From: a bacterium | Lineage (GTDB): Bacteria; Myxococcota_A; UBA9160; SZUA-336 | Assembly (NCBI GenBank): GCA_024226335.1 | Contig: JAAELY010000118.1 | Coordinates: forward strand, 62,001 to 126,000 | Direction of reading: 5' to 3' | Length of the DNA stretch: 64,000 nt | Shown: positions 44,690-53,271 of the stretch, piece after piece | How positions within the stretch are numbered: the stretch's first letter is position 1 | Layout: each line of letters opens with the position of its first letter | Translations under genes and position numbers: made by a program | Notes under the pieces: generated by a model | Databases searched by the model: none | Seen by the model: only the letters and a program-made list of their open reading frames with translations | What the model was told of the DNA's origin: nothing

Positions 44690-46000
44690 ATGCGTATTCG
44701 CACTGCTCTCATCTCGATCGGGGTTGTAGTTGTGGTCGCGGTCGTCGCGTTCCTGTTCGGTCGCCTGAGCGCGCCCGCTCCGACTTTCGAAGCAGGTGCC
44801 TCCGCCGAACTCGACGATGATCTTTCGGCTGCGTGGGGCGACTTCATCCGTGCGCAGGACGAAGCTCTGCAACTGATGCAGGCGAGCGAGTTCTTCGGCG
44901 ATGACCAGGAGCGTGCGGAAGCCTATCGAGGCGTTCTCTACGCGCTGGTCGGCGCGATCAAGACGGGCGGGCTCATGGACCGCGACCGGCCGCGCTTCAT
45001 GCGCGCGGTCGACTGGACTTCCAAGAGCGGTCTCGACAACCCCGACAACAAGTACTACCTCGCGCTGATTCGAGACGACGCAGAGTATCGGGTGACAGGG
45101 ACGCGTGGCACGACGAAGTCGCTCGTGTTTCAACTCCTGGTTGGTCAGCCCGGCGTTCGAGGCGCCGGAACCAGCACCCATGTGAGCATGCTCGACGCAC
45201 GCGACATGGCCATCGACCGGAATGGAAGCTTCGAGATCTACATCGGACGCAACGATCCCGGACAAGGCAGGAACTGGTTGCGAGTGGGGGACGGCGCCGA
45301 GACGCTGATCGTACGCTTCAGTCACGGTGACTGGGATCGCGAGCAGGCCGGCCGGTTGCGTATCGAGCGCATCGGTAGTGAAGGAGAAGCCGCGCCAGCA
45401 CTCGACTCCCGACAGATGGCCTTTCGATTGCGCGACGTCGCGACCACGCTCTTCGACAGGACGGCCACCTGGCTCGATTTTGCGGGCAAAGCGTGGCGCT
45501 TCATGCCGCGAAACGAAGTTTCGCAGGCTCGCGAGACGCGGGGCGGACTGGTCGGTCAGTACTCCGCCTTCGGCAGTTTCGAGCTGGGTCCGGACGAGGC
45601 ACTGATCGTCACGACTCATCCCTCGAACGCGGATTACCAGGGCATTGAACTGGGCAATCTCTGGTTCGTGAGCTTCGATTACGAAACGCATACCTCGAGC
45701 CTGACGACAGACCAGGCGTATCTGTCGAGCGACGGTCGCTACCACTTCGTCGTCTCCGCGCGGGATCCCGGCATCCAGAACTGGCTTGATAGGGAAAGGC
45801 ACCGTCGCGGTCTGATCATGCTGCGTTGGCAGGGTCTCGACGCGGCATTGAACGATACTCAACAGCCAAGCGCCCGCGTCGTGAAACTCGATCAACTGCG
45901 AGCGGAGTTGCCCGACGACACCCCCGACTTCAGCGTCGAGCAGCGGCGTGAGCAGATCCGGAAACGCCGCCTGCACACACAGCAGCGCTTTGACGGTTGA
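44690..46000 (+). CDS. Membrane-anchored DUF1214-like protein
   Basis: 436 residues. One N-terminal helix (TALISIGVVVVVAVVAFLFGRL) anchors the protein, and the bulk is outside the cytoplasm or free at the membrane. The central region includes NKYYLALIRDDAEYRVTGTRG, ALDARDMAIDRNGSFEIYIG (shortened pieces) and the end DNLWFVSFDYE-like motifs, resembling DUF1214-containing proteins found beside lipid-metabolism genes. A TAGGAT about 8 bases before the ATG may serve for initiation. The C-terminal 30 residues are very basic (RREQIRKRRLHTQQRF). Function unknown. Confidence 0.75.
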   Translation: MRIRTALISIGVVVVVAVVAFLFGRLSAPAPTFEAGASAELDDDLSAAWGDFIRAQDEALQLMQASEFFGDDQERAEAYRGVLYALVGAIKTGGLMDRDRPRFMRAVDWTSKSGLDNPDNKYYLALIRDDAEYRVTGTRGTTKSLVFQLLVGQPGVRGAGTSTHVSMLDARDMAIDRNGSFEIYIGRNDPGQGRNWLRVGDGAETLIVRFSHGDWDREQAGRLRIERIGSEGEAAPALDSRQMAFRLRDVATTLFDRTATWLDFAGKAWRFMPRNEVSQARETRGGLVGQYSAFGSFELGPDEALIVTTHPSNADYQGIELGNLWFVSFDYETHTSSLTTDQAYLSSDGRYHFVVSARDPGIQNWLDRERHRRGLIMLRWQGLDAALNDTQQPSARVVKLDQLRAELPDDTPDFSVEQRREQIRKRRLHTQQRFDG

Positions 46001-46207
46001 ACCCCGTGGTTCGGTTCTTCATAGAACATCTCGATGGACTTGAAGATGTCGGCTTCTGCGAGTCGCCAGGTTCGGTAGACTTTCTTTCTGTTTCTCTCCT
46101 GTTTTTGGCGTCCGACACACCCACTCGGGGGTTTCCGCGCAAGTCGACGTCTCTGGAGGCGTCGTGCGACACTGGGCCGGTCGCGCCTTTTCGCGACGGG
46201 AGATCTC

Positions 46208-47362
46208 ATGGCATTGGAGCTCAGCCGGTTGGCCCGCGGATCGCGAACCTCACCGATTCGCAGCATGACTGTGGAGTGTGCGCGACTCGGAGGCGTGAAT
46301 CTGGCTCAGGGCGTTTGCGATACACCGGTTCCCGAGGAGGTACGGCGCGCGGCTCGGGATGCGATCGAAGCCGGTGCGAATACCTATTCGCGCTACGACG
46401 GGCACGAAGAACTGCGCCGTGCGCTCGCCGCAAAGATGAAGCGCGACAACGGGCTGGACTACGACCCCGAAGGTGAGATCGTCGTGACCTCCGGTGCGAC
46501 AGGAGCATTCTACGTCGCTGCGCTGGGGCTGCTGGAGCGCGGAGACGAGGTCGTGGTGTTCGAGCCTTACTACGGCTACCACACGAACACTCTCGAAGCC
46601 CTCGGGATCACACCTCGCTTCGTGCAACTGAAGCCGCCTGACTGGGATATTCCTCTAGACGAGTTGGAAGCTGCGATCACCGAGCGCACCCGCGCGATCA
46701 TCATCAACACGCCGGTGAACCCGTCGGGCAAGGTCATCAGCCGATCGGAGCTGGTCGCGCTGGGAGAGATCGCGCAAGAGCACGATCTGTTCCTGTTCAC
46801 CGATGAAGTCTACGAACATTTCATGTTCGACGGCCGCCAACACATCAGCCCCGCCTCGCTCCCCGGACTGCGCGAGCGAACGATCACGATCAATGCGCTG
46901 TCCAAGACCTTCGCGATCACCGGCTGGCGGATCGGCTGGGTCGCCGCCGACCGCCGCTTCGCCAGCGCGTTCGGCAATCTGAACGATCTGGTCTATGTGT
47001 GTCCGCCGTCTCCACTCCAGTTGGGTGCGGCTGCGGGACTCGAGCAGCTCCCTCGGGACTACTACACCGGGATCGGTACGGAGTTCGCCGAGAAGCGGGA
47101 CATTCTCTGCGCCGCATTGGAGCGCGCGGGTCTTCATCCGTTTCGACCCCAGGGTTCGTACTTCACGCTGGCCGATATCTCGCGTCTGCCCGGCCAGACC
47201 AGCGACGAGCGCGCGATGTACCTGTTGAAGGAGGCCGGTGTGGCCGCGGTCCCGGGCAGCGCCTTCTTCCGGGGCTCGGCCGGGGACTCTCTGGCCCGTT
47301 TCTGCTTCGGAAAGACTGATGCCGAACTGGCCGAAGCCTGTCGCAGGCTTGAAAACCTTTGA
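46208..47362 (+). CDS. Class I/II PLP-dependent aminotransferase
   Basis: 384 residues of fold type I. The PLP Lys is K233 in NALSKTFAITGWRIGW. Asn171 (NTPVNPSG), Asp199 and Tyr202 (FTDEVYEH) complete the cofactor site, and the C-terminal Arg lies in LARFCFGK. The profile fits the Ib/kynurenine-glutamine/methionine aminotransferase group (YbdL or MtnE type) rather than a biosynthetic aspartate enzyme. Amino donor undetermined. The 207-base upstream gap has no gene. Confidence 0.9.
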   Translation: MALELSRLARGSRTSPIRSMTVECARLGGVNLAQGVCDTPVPEEVRRAARDAIEAGANTYSRYDGHEELRRALAAKMKRDNGLDYDPEGEIVVTSGATGAFYVAALGLLERGDEVVVFEPYYGYHTNTLEALGITPRFVQLKPPDWDIPLDELEAAITERTRAIIINTPVNPSGKVISRSELVALGEIAQEHDLFLFTDEVYEHFMFDGRQHISPASLPGLRERTITINALSKTFAITGWRIGWVAADRRFASAFGNLNDLVYVCPPSPLQLGAAAGLEQLPRDYYTGIGTEFAEKRDILCAALERAGLHPFRPQGSYFTLADISRLPGQTSDERAMYLLKEAGVAAVPGSAFFRGSAGDSLARFCFGKTDAELAEACRRLENL

Positions 47363-47402
47363 AAATCAACCGCTTACGCTTCTTGTCGGGAGTTCCATGG
47401 TT

Positions 47403-47424
47403 ACGTTCAGTATTGACTGTATGT
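47403..47424. promoter_or_regulatory. Imperfect inverted repeat over a -35-like element, candidate TetR operator
   Basis: Arms ACGTTCAGT and ACTGTATGT (7 of 9 positions pair) are separated by ATTG. A TTGACT hexamer (47413-47418) overlaps it, with a weak TAGTCT 18 bases downstream. It lies 72 bases before the TTG of the TetR gene. A repressor bound here would control the regulator and its operon. Confidence 0.45.
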
Positions 47425-47495
47425 TTCTGCCTGGGCTAGTCTGATCGCGTCGCCGGGAAATCCCGGGAGCCACCAGGGCTTGTCCCGGAGGACCC

Positions 47496-48152
47496 TTGTC
47501 TACCTCGACCCCCCAGCCGCGAGCGCGGCGCACCCAGGAGGAGCGCAGCGCAGAGACGCGCGAGCGCCTGCTCGACGCGACCATTGAGTCGTTGATCGAC
47601 GCCGGGTACGCGCGTACCACGACGACCGCGGTGTGCGAACGCGCAGGTCTGTCGCGCGGGGCGCAACTGCATCACTTTCCCACGAAATCGGATCTGGTGA
47701 TCTGCGCGGTCACGCACCTCGCCGCAAAACGGGGAGACGAGATCCGCGCGCAGCGGGAGCGACTCGCCGATGGGAATGAAACGCTGGGAACGGCGCTCGA
47801 TCTGGTCTGGGCGAGTTTTTCCGGCCCCCTGTTTCACGCCGCCCTCGAACTCTGGGTCGCGGCGCGAACGGATCCGGAGTTGCACGCGAACCTGTATTCC
47901 GTGGAACGCCGAGTCGGTCGAAACATGGCTCAGCTCTTTCGGGAATTTGCCGGTCAAAGGCCGGAGGGCGAGCACCAGATCGAAGACGTTCTCGAACTCA
48001 CTTTCTACGTGATGCGCGGCATGGCCTTGCAACGCATCCTGCGGGACGACGACACCGAGCGACTGCGCTTGTTCGAGCTCTGGAAGCACATGGTGTCGAC
48101 CGTCTTGCACGAACCGATTTCATTGAACACGAAACAAAGGAGCAATTCATGA
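47496..48152 (+). CDS. TetR-family regulator of the beta-oxidation operon
   Basis: 218 residues from TTG 47496, with GGAGGA a few bases upstream. The helix-turn-helix is TAVCERAGLSRGAQLHHFPTK (shown to 20: TAVCERAGLSRGAQLHHFPT). The C-terminal helical domain (LFHAALELWVAARTDPELH) fits the acyl-CoA/lipid-responsive branch. Its stop overlaps the SDR start by four bases, so regulator and enzymes are one transcript. It is probably autoregulatory, through the inverted repeat at 47403-47424. Confidence 0.9.
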   Translation: MSTSTPQPRARRTQEERSAETRERLLDATIESLIDAGYARTTTTAVCERAGLSRGAQLHHFPTKSDLVICAVTHLAAKRGDEIRAQRERLADGNETLGTALDLVWASFSGPLFHAALELWVAARTDPELHANLYSVERRVGRNMAQLFREFAGQRPEGEHQIEDVLELTFYVMRGMALQRILRDDDTERLRLFELWKHMVSTVLHEPISLNTKQRSNS

Positions 48153-49054
48153 GTGAAATCCGATTTGAGGATCGCGTCGCCGTCATCACAGGTGCCGGGG
48201 GCGGTCTTGGAAAAACCTACGCACTCGAACTCGGTCGACGCGGAGCAAGCGTCGTCGTCAACGATCTGGGTGGCAGCGCAGACGGCACGGGCGGTGGCAG
48301 CTCCATGGCCGACGAAACCGTCAAGACGATCATTGACGCCGGTGGGGCCGCAGTCGCGAACTACGATTCAGTGGCGACCCCCGAAGGCGGCGAGGCCATC
48401 ATCAAGAGCGCGATCGACAACTTTGGCAAAGTCGACATCGTCATCAACAATGCGGGCATCCTGCGCGACAAGACCTTCATCAAGCTCGAGCCGAAAGACC
48501 TCGAAGCCGTCATCGACGTGCATCTGAAGGGCGCCTTTTATGTTTCCCAGCCCGCTTTCCGCGTCATGAAGGAACAGGGCTACGGACGCTTCCTGTTCAC
48601 GGCCTCGGCCGCTGGAATCTTCGGCAACTTCGGCCAGTCGAACTATGGAGCCGCGAAGATGGGACTCGTGGGACTGTCCAACGTCCTTGCCGTTGAAGGT
48701 GCGAAGTACGAAATCAAGTCGAACGTGATCGCGCCCATCGCCAAGACGCGCCTGACCGAGAGTTTGCTCGGACCCGCAGCCGATGCGCTCGATCCTTCGC
48801 TGGTGACACCGCTTTCCTGCTACCTGGTTTCTGAAGACTGTCAGCTCACGCACGAAGTGATCTCTGTTGGTGGTGGCCGTTTCGCGCGCGTCTTCGTCGG
48901 TCTGGCACCGGGTTGGTACGCGGGCAAGGACAAGTCCGTATCGCTCGAAGATATCCGCGACAACCTGGACGAGATCATGAACGACGACGGTTATATCGTT
49001 CCGAAGAGCATCGGTGACGAGATGAGCATCCTCATGAAAACTCTGGCGAGCTAG
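48149..49054 (+). CDS. SDR dehydrogenase of the peroxisomal multifunctional-enzyme-2 (HSD17B4) type
   Basis: 301 residues. Cofactor loop VITGAGGGLGKTYALEL, then VVNDLGG, NNAGILRDKTF and the catalytic Tyr-x3-Lys in NYGAAKMGLVGLS. The glycine-rich GSADGTGGGSS insertion after VVNDLGG is characteristic of the HSD17B4/FOX2 (3R)-hydroxyacyl-CoA dehydrogenase domain. The enzyme should oxidise a 3-hydroxyacyl-CoA to the 3-keto product. It is followed by the MaoC hydratase after 9 bases, reproducing as separate genes two domains fused in the eukaryotic enzyme. Confidence 0.92.
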   Translation: MSEIRFEDRVAVITGAGGGLGKTYALELGRRGASVVVNDLGGSADGTGGGSSMADETVKTIIDAGGAAVANYDSVATPEGGEAIIKSAIDNFGKVDIVINNAGILRDKTFIKLEPKDLEAVIDVHLKGAFYVSQPAFRVMKEQGYGRFLFTASAAGIFGNFGQSNYGAAKMGLVGLSNVLAVEGAKYEIKSNVIAPIAKTRLTESLLGPAADALDPSLVTPLSCYLVSEDCQLTHEVISVGGGRFARVFVGLAPGWYAGKDKSVSLEDIRDNLDEIMNDDGYIVPKSIGDEMSILMKTLAS

Positions 49055-49063
49055 GAGGCGAAT

Positions 49064-49921
49064 ATGCCGATCGACCTCGAAAAAGCACAGGGCGCGACGC
49101 TTCCGGAGAGCAAGTCTTCCTGGAGCGCAGATGACGTGATTCTGTACCACCTCGGGCTTGGCGCGGGTGCGGGCAAGCCGCTCGATTCCAAGGAACTCGA
49201 GTACACCTACGAGAAGAACCTGAAGGTGCTTCCGACCTTCTGCGTCACTCCGGTATTCGGCGCCATCGGACAGATGGGTGCCGTGCCCGGTATCGATATC
49301 AACTTCGCGTTGGTCTTGCATGGCGAGCAGGAGATCGAGATTCATCGACCGCTGCCGACTTCGGCGAACATCGTGTCGAAGGGCAAGATCGCCGGTATCT
49401 ACGACAAGGGAAAGGCCGCGCTGGTCGTGATCGAGATGCAGACTTCGGAGGAGGGCGGCGATCCGCTCTTCACCAACCGCTTCTCGATTTTCGCGCGCGG
49501 GGAAGGCGGCTTCGGCGGCGAGTCGGGTCCGAAGGCCGGCAATATCGCACCCGATCGGGCACCCGACGCCATCGTCGAGAGCCCCACGGTGAGCCATCAG
49601 GCGCTGCTCTATCGCCTGTCGGGCGACAAGAATCCGCTACACGCAGATCCGGACTTCGCGAAGCTAGGCGGCTTCGACACGCCGATCCTGCACGGGCTGT
49701 GCTCGTACGGAATCGTCTGCAAGGCCGTCGTCGACGAAGCTCTTGGCGGAGACGTGGACAAGGTTGCGGGCTATAGCGCGCGTTTTGCGGGCGTCGTATT
49801 CCCGGGTGAGACCATCGTCACTTCCATGTGGAAGGAAGACGACCGAATCCTGATCAGCGCAGTGTCGAAGGAACGCGAAGCGCCGGTCATTTCCAACGCA
49901 GCGATCAAGCTGAGAGCATAA
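49064..49921 (+). CDS. MaoC-like (R)-specific enoyl-CoA hydratase 2
   Basis: 285 residues with two hotdog folds. The hydratase-2 motif is in the C-terminal one: [20 protein letters not shown] and [10 protein letters not shown], supplying the Asp/His pair. It hydrates trans-2-enoyl-CoA to (R)-3-hydroxyacyl-CoA, the substrate for the preceding dehydrogenase. The N-terminal hotdog ([21 protein letters not shown]) matches eukaryotic MFE-2 hydratase domains. A GGAGG lies 7 bases upstream of the ATG. Confidence 0.92.
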   Translation: MPIDLEKAQGATLPESKSSWSADDVILYHLGLGAGAGKPLDSKELEYTYEKNLKVLPTFCVTPVFGAIGQMGAVPGIDINFALVLHGEQEIEIHRPLPTSANIVSKGKIAGIYDKGKAALVVIEMQTSEEGGDPLFTNRFSIFARGEGGFGGESGPKAGNIAPDRAPDAIVESPTVSHQALLYRLSGDKNPLHADPDFAKLGGFDTPILHGLCSYGIVCKAVVDEALGGDVDKVAGYSARFAGVVFPGETIVTSMWKEDDRILISAVSKEREAPVISNAAIKLRA

Positions 49922-49934
49922 GGGGATCGAATCA

Positions 49935-51125
49935 ATGGGACGAAAAGTATTCGTAGTCGGTGTGGGGATGACCAAGTTCGAAAAGCCCGGAGGTCGTGAA
50001 TGGGACTATCCGGACATGGCGCGAGAAGCGGGACAGAACGCCCTCGCAGACGCCGGTGTTCCTTTCGAGGCGATCGAGCAGGCTGCAGTCGGTTATTGCT
50101 ACGGCGATTCGACGGCGGGTGAGCGCGCGTTTTACGAACTCGGACACAGCGGAATTCCGATCTACAACGTGAATAACAACTGCTCGACGGGATCGACCGC
50201 GCTGTTCATGGCGAAGCAACTCGTCGAAGGCGGACTGGCCGAGTGCACCATGGCCCTGGGTTTCGAGAAGATGGAAAAGGGTTCACTGGGCATCAAGTAC
50301 ACCGATCGCACGACGCCCATGGACAAGCACTTCAAGGCCATGGTCGATGAGAGAGGCTTTGCAAAGGCGCCCGCAGCTCCGCAGATGTTCGGCAATGCCG
50401 GCATCGAGCACATGGAGAAGTACGGCACCAAGCCGGAGCAATTCGCGAAAATCGGCTGGAAGAACCACAAGCACTCCGTCAACAACCCGTACTCGCAGTT
50501 CCAGGACGAGTACTCCCTACAGGACATCCTCGATTCGCCGACGGTCTACGGACCGCTGACCAAGCTGCAGTGCTGCCCGACTTCGGACGGCTCCGGTGCT
50601 GCAATCCTGTGCAGTGAGGACTTCGTGAAGAAGCACAATCTGCAAGACAAGGCGGTCGAGATCCTCGGCATGGCCATGACGACCGATTATCCCAGCTCAT
50701 TCGAGAAGAGCATGATCAAGCTCGTCGGTTCCGATATGACCAAGGCTGCGGGCCAGAAGGTGTACGAGCAGTCCGGTCTCGGACCGGAAAACGTCGATGT
50801 CGTGGAACTCCACGACTGCTTCTCGTGCAACGAGATGATCACCTATGAAGGACTGGGCCTTTGCCCCGAGGGCAAGGGTGGCGAGTTCGTCGACTCGGGC
50901 GCCAATACCTACGGTGGGAAAGTCGTCGTGAATCCGTCCGGCGGACTGATCTCCAAGGGACATCCCCTGGGAGCAACCGGTCTCGCACAATGCGCCGAAC
51001 TCAATTGGCAGTTGCGCGGAGAGGCCGAGAAGCGTCAGGTCGACGGTGCAAAGGTTGCGCTTCAGCACAACCTGGGCCTCGGCGGTGCTGCGGTCGTCAC
51101 CATGTATCGCAAGGCCAGCTTCTAG
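49935..51125 (+). CDS. SCP-x-type 3-ketoacyl-CoA thiolase
   Basis: 396 residues of the SCP-x/SCP-2 thiolase class, which cleaves 3-ketoacyl-CoA chains including branched and sterol side chains. Nucleophile Cys83 in NNNCSTGS, the [12 protein letters not shown] loop with its His and Cys, and GHPLGATG near the C-terminus are all present. There is no SCP-2 lipid-binding domain attached. It closes the hydratase-dehydrogenase-thiolase set. A perfect terminator follows at 51177-51210. Confidence 0.93.
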   Translation: MGRKVFVVGVGMTKFEKPGGREWDYPDMAREAGQNALADAGVPFEAIEQAAVGYCYGDSTAGERAFYELGHSGIPIYNVNNNCSTGSTALFMAKQLVEGGLAECTMALGFEKMEKGSLGIKYTDRTTPMDKHFKAMVDERGFAKAPAAPQMFGNAGIEHMEKYGTKPEQFAKIGWKNHKHSVNNPYSQFQDEYSLQDILDSPTVYGPLTKLQCCPTSDGSGAAILCSEDFVKKHNLQDKAVEILGMAMTTDYPSSFEKSMIKLVGSDMTKAAGQKVYEQSGLGPENVDVVELHDCFSCNEMITYEGLGLCPEGKGGEFVDSGANTYGGKVVVNPSGGLISKGHPLGATGLAQCAELNWQLRGEAEKRQVDGAKVALQHNLGLGGAAVVTMYRKASF

Positions 51126-51176
51126 TCAGAAAGGCATTCGGCGGGGCTCGACCTGCCTCCTAGACTCGCCGATGCC

Positions 51177-51210
51177 AAGGGCTCCGGGGTGCGCAACCCG
51201 GAGCCCTTTT
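51177..51210 (+). terminator. Rho-independent terminator of the beta-oxidation operon
   Basis: A perfect 12-base-pair stem, AAGGGCTCCGGG and CCCGGAGCCCTT, closes an 8-base loop and runs into TTTTCC. It begins 52 bases after the thiolase stop. Confidence 0.9.
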
Positions 51211-51253
51211 CCGTTTCTCTAACCAATCAAATCCACTTCAACCCAGGACGCCC

Positions 51254-52750
51254 TTGAGCGACGAACCGCGAAGTACAGACCCTCTGCGAAGCACCGACCT
51301 TCTGAGGAGCACGGACCGTCTAGACGATCCCGAAGTCTCGGGATCGATCCCTTCGGCGACCGTGGCCGCCGCGGCCGGTCAGCTTTCGCGCACGGAACGG
51401 CGGCGCCGCGCCGACCGCGACATCCTGCAACTCGCGTGGCCCGCAGTGGTTTCGCAGCTACTGGCGAGCTTCGTGAGCCTGGTCGATATCGCCATGCTCG
51501 GACGTCTGGGAACCGAGTCGCTGGCTGCGGTCGGGTATGCAGCCCAGTTCTTTCATCTGGCGCAGTCCTGTCTACTGGCTCTGGGCATCGCCTGCGTGGC
51601 CCAGATGGCGCGCTCGATCGGAGCCGGAGATCCGGCCCGCGCCCGTCAGGCACTGGCGACCTCGATTGCACTCGCGTTCGTGGCCTCGGCGGTGATCACG
51701 GCGATCGTTCTGGTCTTTCCCCGCGAGCTTCTGCTTCTGCTCAACGCGACTCCCGAGATCGCCGAGATCGCGGTTCCCTATTTTCGTCTGACGATCGGGT
51801 CCACGACCATCCTGGCCATCGCGTTGATGTACGAGAGCGGTTTCCGCGCCGCCAAGAACACCCGGACTCCGTTGCGCATCGCGATGTGGGTTACGGGCAT
51901 CAAACTCGTGCTGAACGGACTGTTGATCTTCGGTGCATTTGGTCTTCCCCGCATGGAACTGGTGGGCGCGGGGCTTGCGACGGTCGCGTCGCAGGTCTTT
52001 GCGATCGTGGCATTCGTGTACGTGAGCCGACGAGCGACCGAAGAGGTCGGGAGTGCGGTTCGCCTACGCAGGGCAGACTTCGCCGGGATTCCCGCCATGC
52101 TGCCCGAAACCCTGCGACTGGCCCTCCCGGCACTCGGAGAGCGCCTGGGTATGAACCTCGCACTCATGACCTATTTCTGGATCCTCGGAGATTACGGGCC
52201 GGTCGCGATCGCGGCCTACACCGTCGGGGTTCGCGCGCTCAGCTTTTCCTGGATCCCCGGCGTAGGGCTTTCGGTCGCATCTTCGACGCTGGTCGGTCAG
52301 GCGCTGGGCGCACACGACCCGCGCACTGCCGTACGGGCCGGCTGGCGCAGTGCTCGCCTGGCACTGTTTATCTCCGCGATCATGGGGGTGGTGTTCATCC
52401 TGACGCGCGTTCAACTCGCGCGGCTTTTCACCAACGACCCGCAAGTGATCGCCGCCATCGAGCCCTTCATGCTCGTACTGGCGCTCGCTCAGCCTTTTCT
52501 TGGCCTGCATTTCACGCTCGGTGGTGCATTGCGCGGGGCGGGTGACACCATGACGCCACTGTGGGCTGCGGTCGCCGGGAACTGGATGTTTCGGGTTCCG
52601 CTGGCGTTTGCGGCCGCACGCATCTTTGAACTGGATGTCTTCTGGGTGTGGGTGCCTCTGCTCTTCGATCATCTGATCCGTGCGGGCTGGATCACCTGGG
52701 CCTTCCGCAGAGGACACTGGACCCGGAATCTGGGTCTGGGTGTTCGTTGA
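51254..52750 (+). CDS. MATE-family efflux antiporter with repeat-bearing N-terminus
   Basis: 498 residues from TTG 51254 (AGGA 6 bases upstream). The twelve-helix MATE body begins near residue 58 (ILQLAWPAVVSQLLASFVSL), and the family signature GALRGAGDTMTPL is in the second half. The N-terminal 55 residues are hydrophilic and carry three RSTDxL units encoded by 18-base repeats. An in-frame GTG further down, within ATVAAAAG, has no ribosome-binding site. It is related by layout to the MATE at 2289-3716 but clearly divergent. Confidence 0.92.
   Translation: MSDEPRSTDPLRSTDLLRSTDRLDDPEVSGSIPSATVAAAAGQLSRTERRRRADRDILQLAWPAVVSQLLASFVSLVDIAMLGRLGTESLAAVGYAAQFFHLAQSCLLALGIACVAQMARSIGAGDPARARQALATSIALAFVASAVITAIVLVFPRELLLLLNATPEIAEIAVPYFRLTIGSTTILAIALMYESGFRAAKNTRTPLRIAMWVTGIKLVLNGLLIFGAFGLPRMELVGAGLATVASQVFAIVAFVYVSRRATEEVGSAVRLRRADFAGIPAMLPETLRLALPALGERLGMNLALMTYFWILGDYGPVAIAAYTVGVRALSFSWIPGVGLSVASSTLVGQALGAHDPRTAVRAGWRSARLALFISAIMGVVFILTRVQLARLFTNDPQVIAAIEPFMLVLALAQPFLGLHFTLGGALRGAGDTMTPLWAAVAGNWMFRVPLAFAAARIFELDVFWVWVPLLFDHLIRAGWITWAFRRGHWTRNLGLGVR
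51269..51322 (+). repeat. Three 18-base tandem repeats encoding RSTDPL, RSTDLL and RSTDRL
   Basis: Units at 51269-51286, 51287-51304 and 51305-51322 share about 11 to 15 of 18 bases and keep the reading frame. They lie at residues 6-23 of the MATE protein, before the membrane domain. Confidence 0.85.
51325..51346 (+). other. Perfect 9-base-pair hairpin inside the MATE coding region
   Basis: CGATCCCGA and TCGGGATCG flank an AGTC loop directly after the 18-base repeats, about 70 bases downstream of the start codon. It could slow early translation or be incidental. Confidence 0.6.
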
Positions 52751-52778
52751 CCGGCTCGGGAACGCTATCTTGTAGCGC

Positions 52779-53249
52779 GTGAGCGAAACCCGTCTGGAGA
52801 TCGACCTGCGCGCGCGAGAGAGACGCTTCTACGATCGTCTGCGCGCTCTCGTCGTCCGGCCAGTACCCGGAGAAGGGACGGGTGTACGCGACCTCCTGCT
52901 CTTGCTGCCGGATATGTTCATTCTTCTGGTCCGGCTTGCCCGGGACGATCGCGTCCCGATGGGTTCGAAGATGATCGCGGTGCTCGGCGTCGCCTATGTG
53001 CTCTCGCCGATCGAACTCATGCCCGAGATCATTCTCGGACCGATTGGCTTGATCGACGACTTGGTGGTGGTCGCGGCCGCGCTCTCGCGAGTCATCAATC
53101 GCGTGCATCCCGACATCGTCAATTCGCACTGGTCGGGTCAAGGGGATGCACTCGAGGCGATCCGGAAGGTCACCGCCTGGTCCGAGAAGACGCTCGGAAA
53201 GGTCGTGACCGGAGTGCTCGGGTTCACGCGCGTCCGCGCGCGAAACTGA
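52779..53249 (+). CDS. DUF1232 (YkvA-type) membrane protein
   Basis: 156 residues from GTG 52779. The DUF1232 core is MGSKMIAVLGVAYVLSPIEL, then a Pro-Glu turn and GPIGLIDDLVVVAAALSRVI, a conserved hydrophobic hairpin with Pro-Ile-Asp-Leu-Ile-type spacing. Function of the family is unknown. It starts 28 bases after the MATE stop and converges with the acyl-CoA synthetase. A second DUF1232 protein lies at 61615-62184. Confidence 0.85.
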   Translation: MSETRLEIDLRARERRFYDRLRALVVRPVPGEGTGVRDLLLLLPDMFILLVRLARDDRVPMGSKMIAVLGVAYVLSPIELMPEIILGPIGLIDDLVVVAAALSRVINRVHPDIVNSHWSGQGDALEAIRKVTAWSEKTLGKVVTGVLGFTRVRARN

Positions 53250-53271
53250 TCAGCCGAATACCTCTGGAGCC

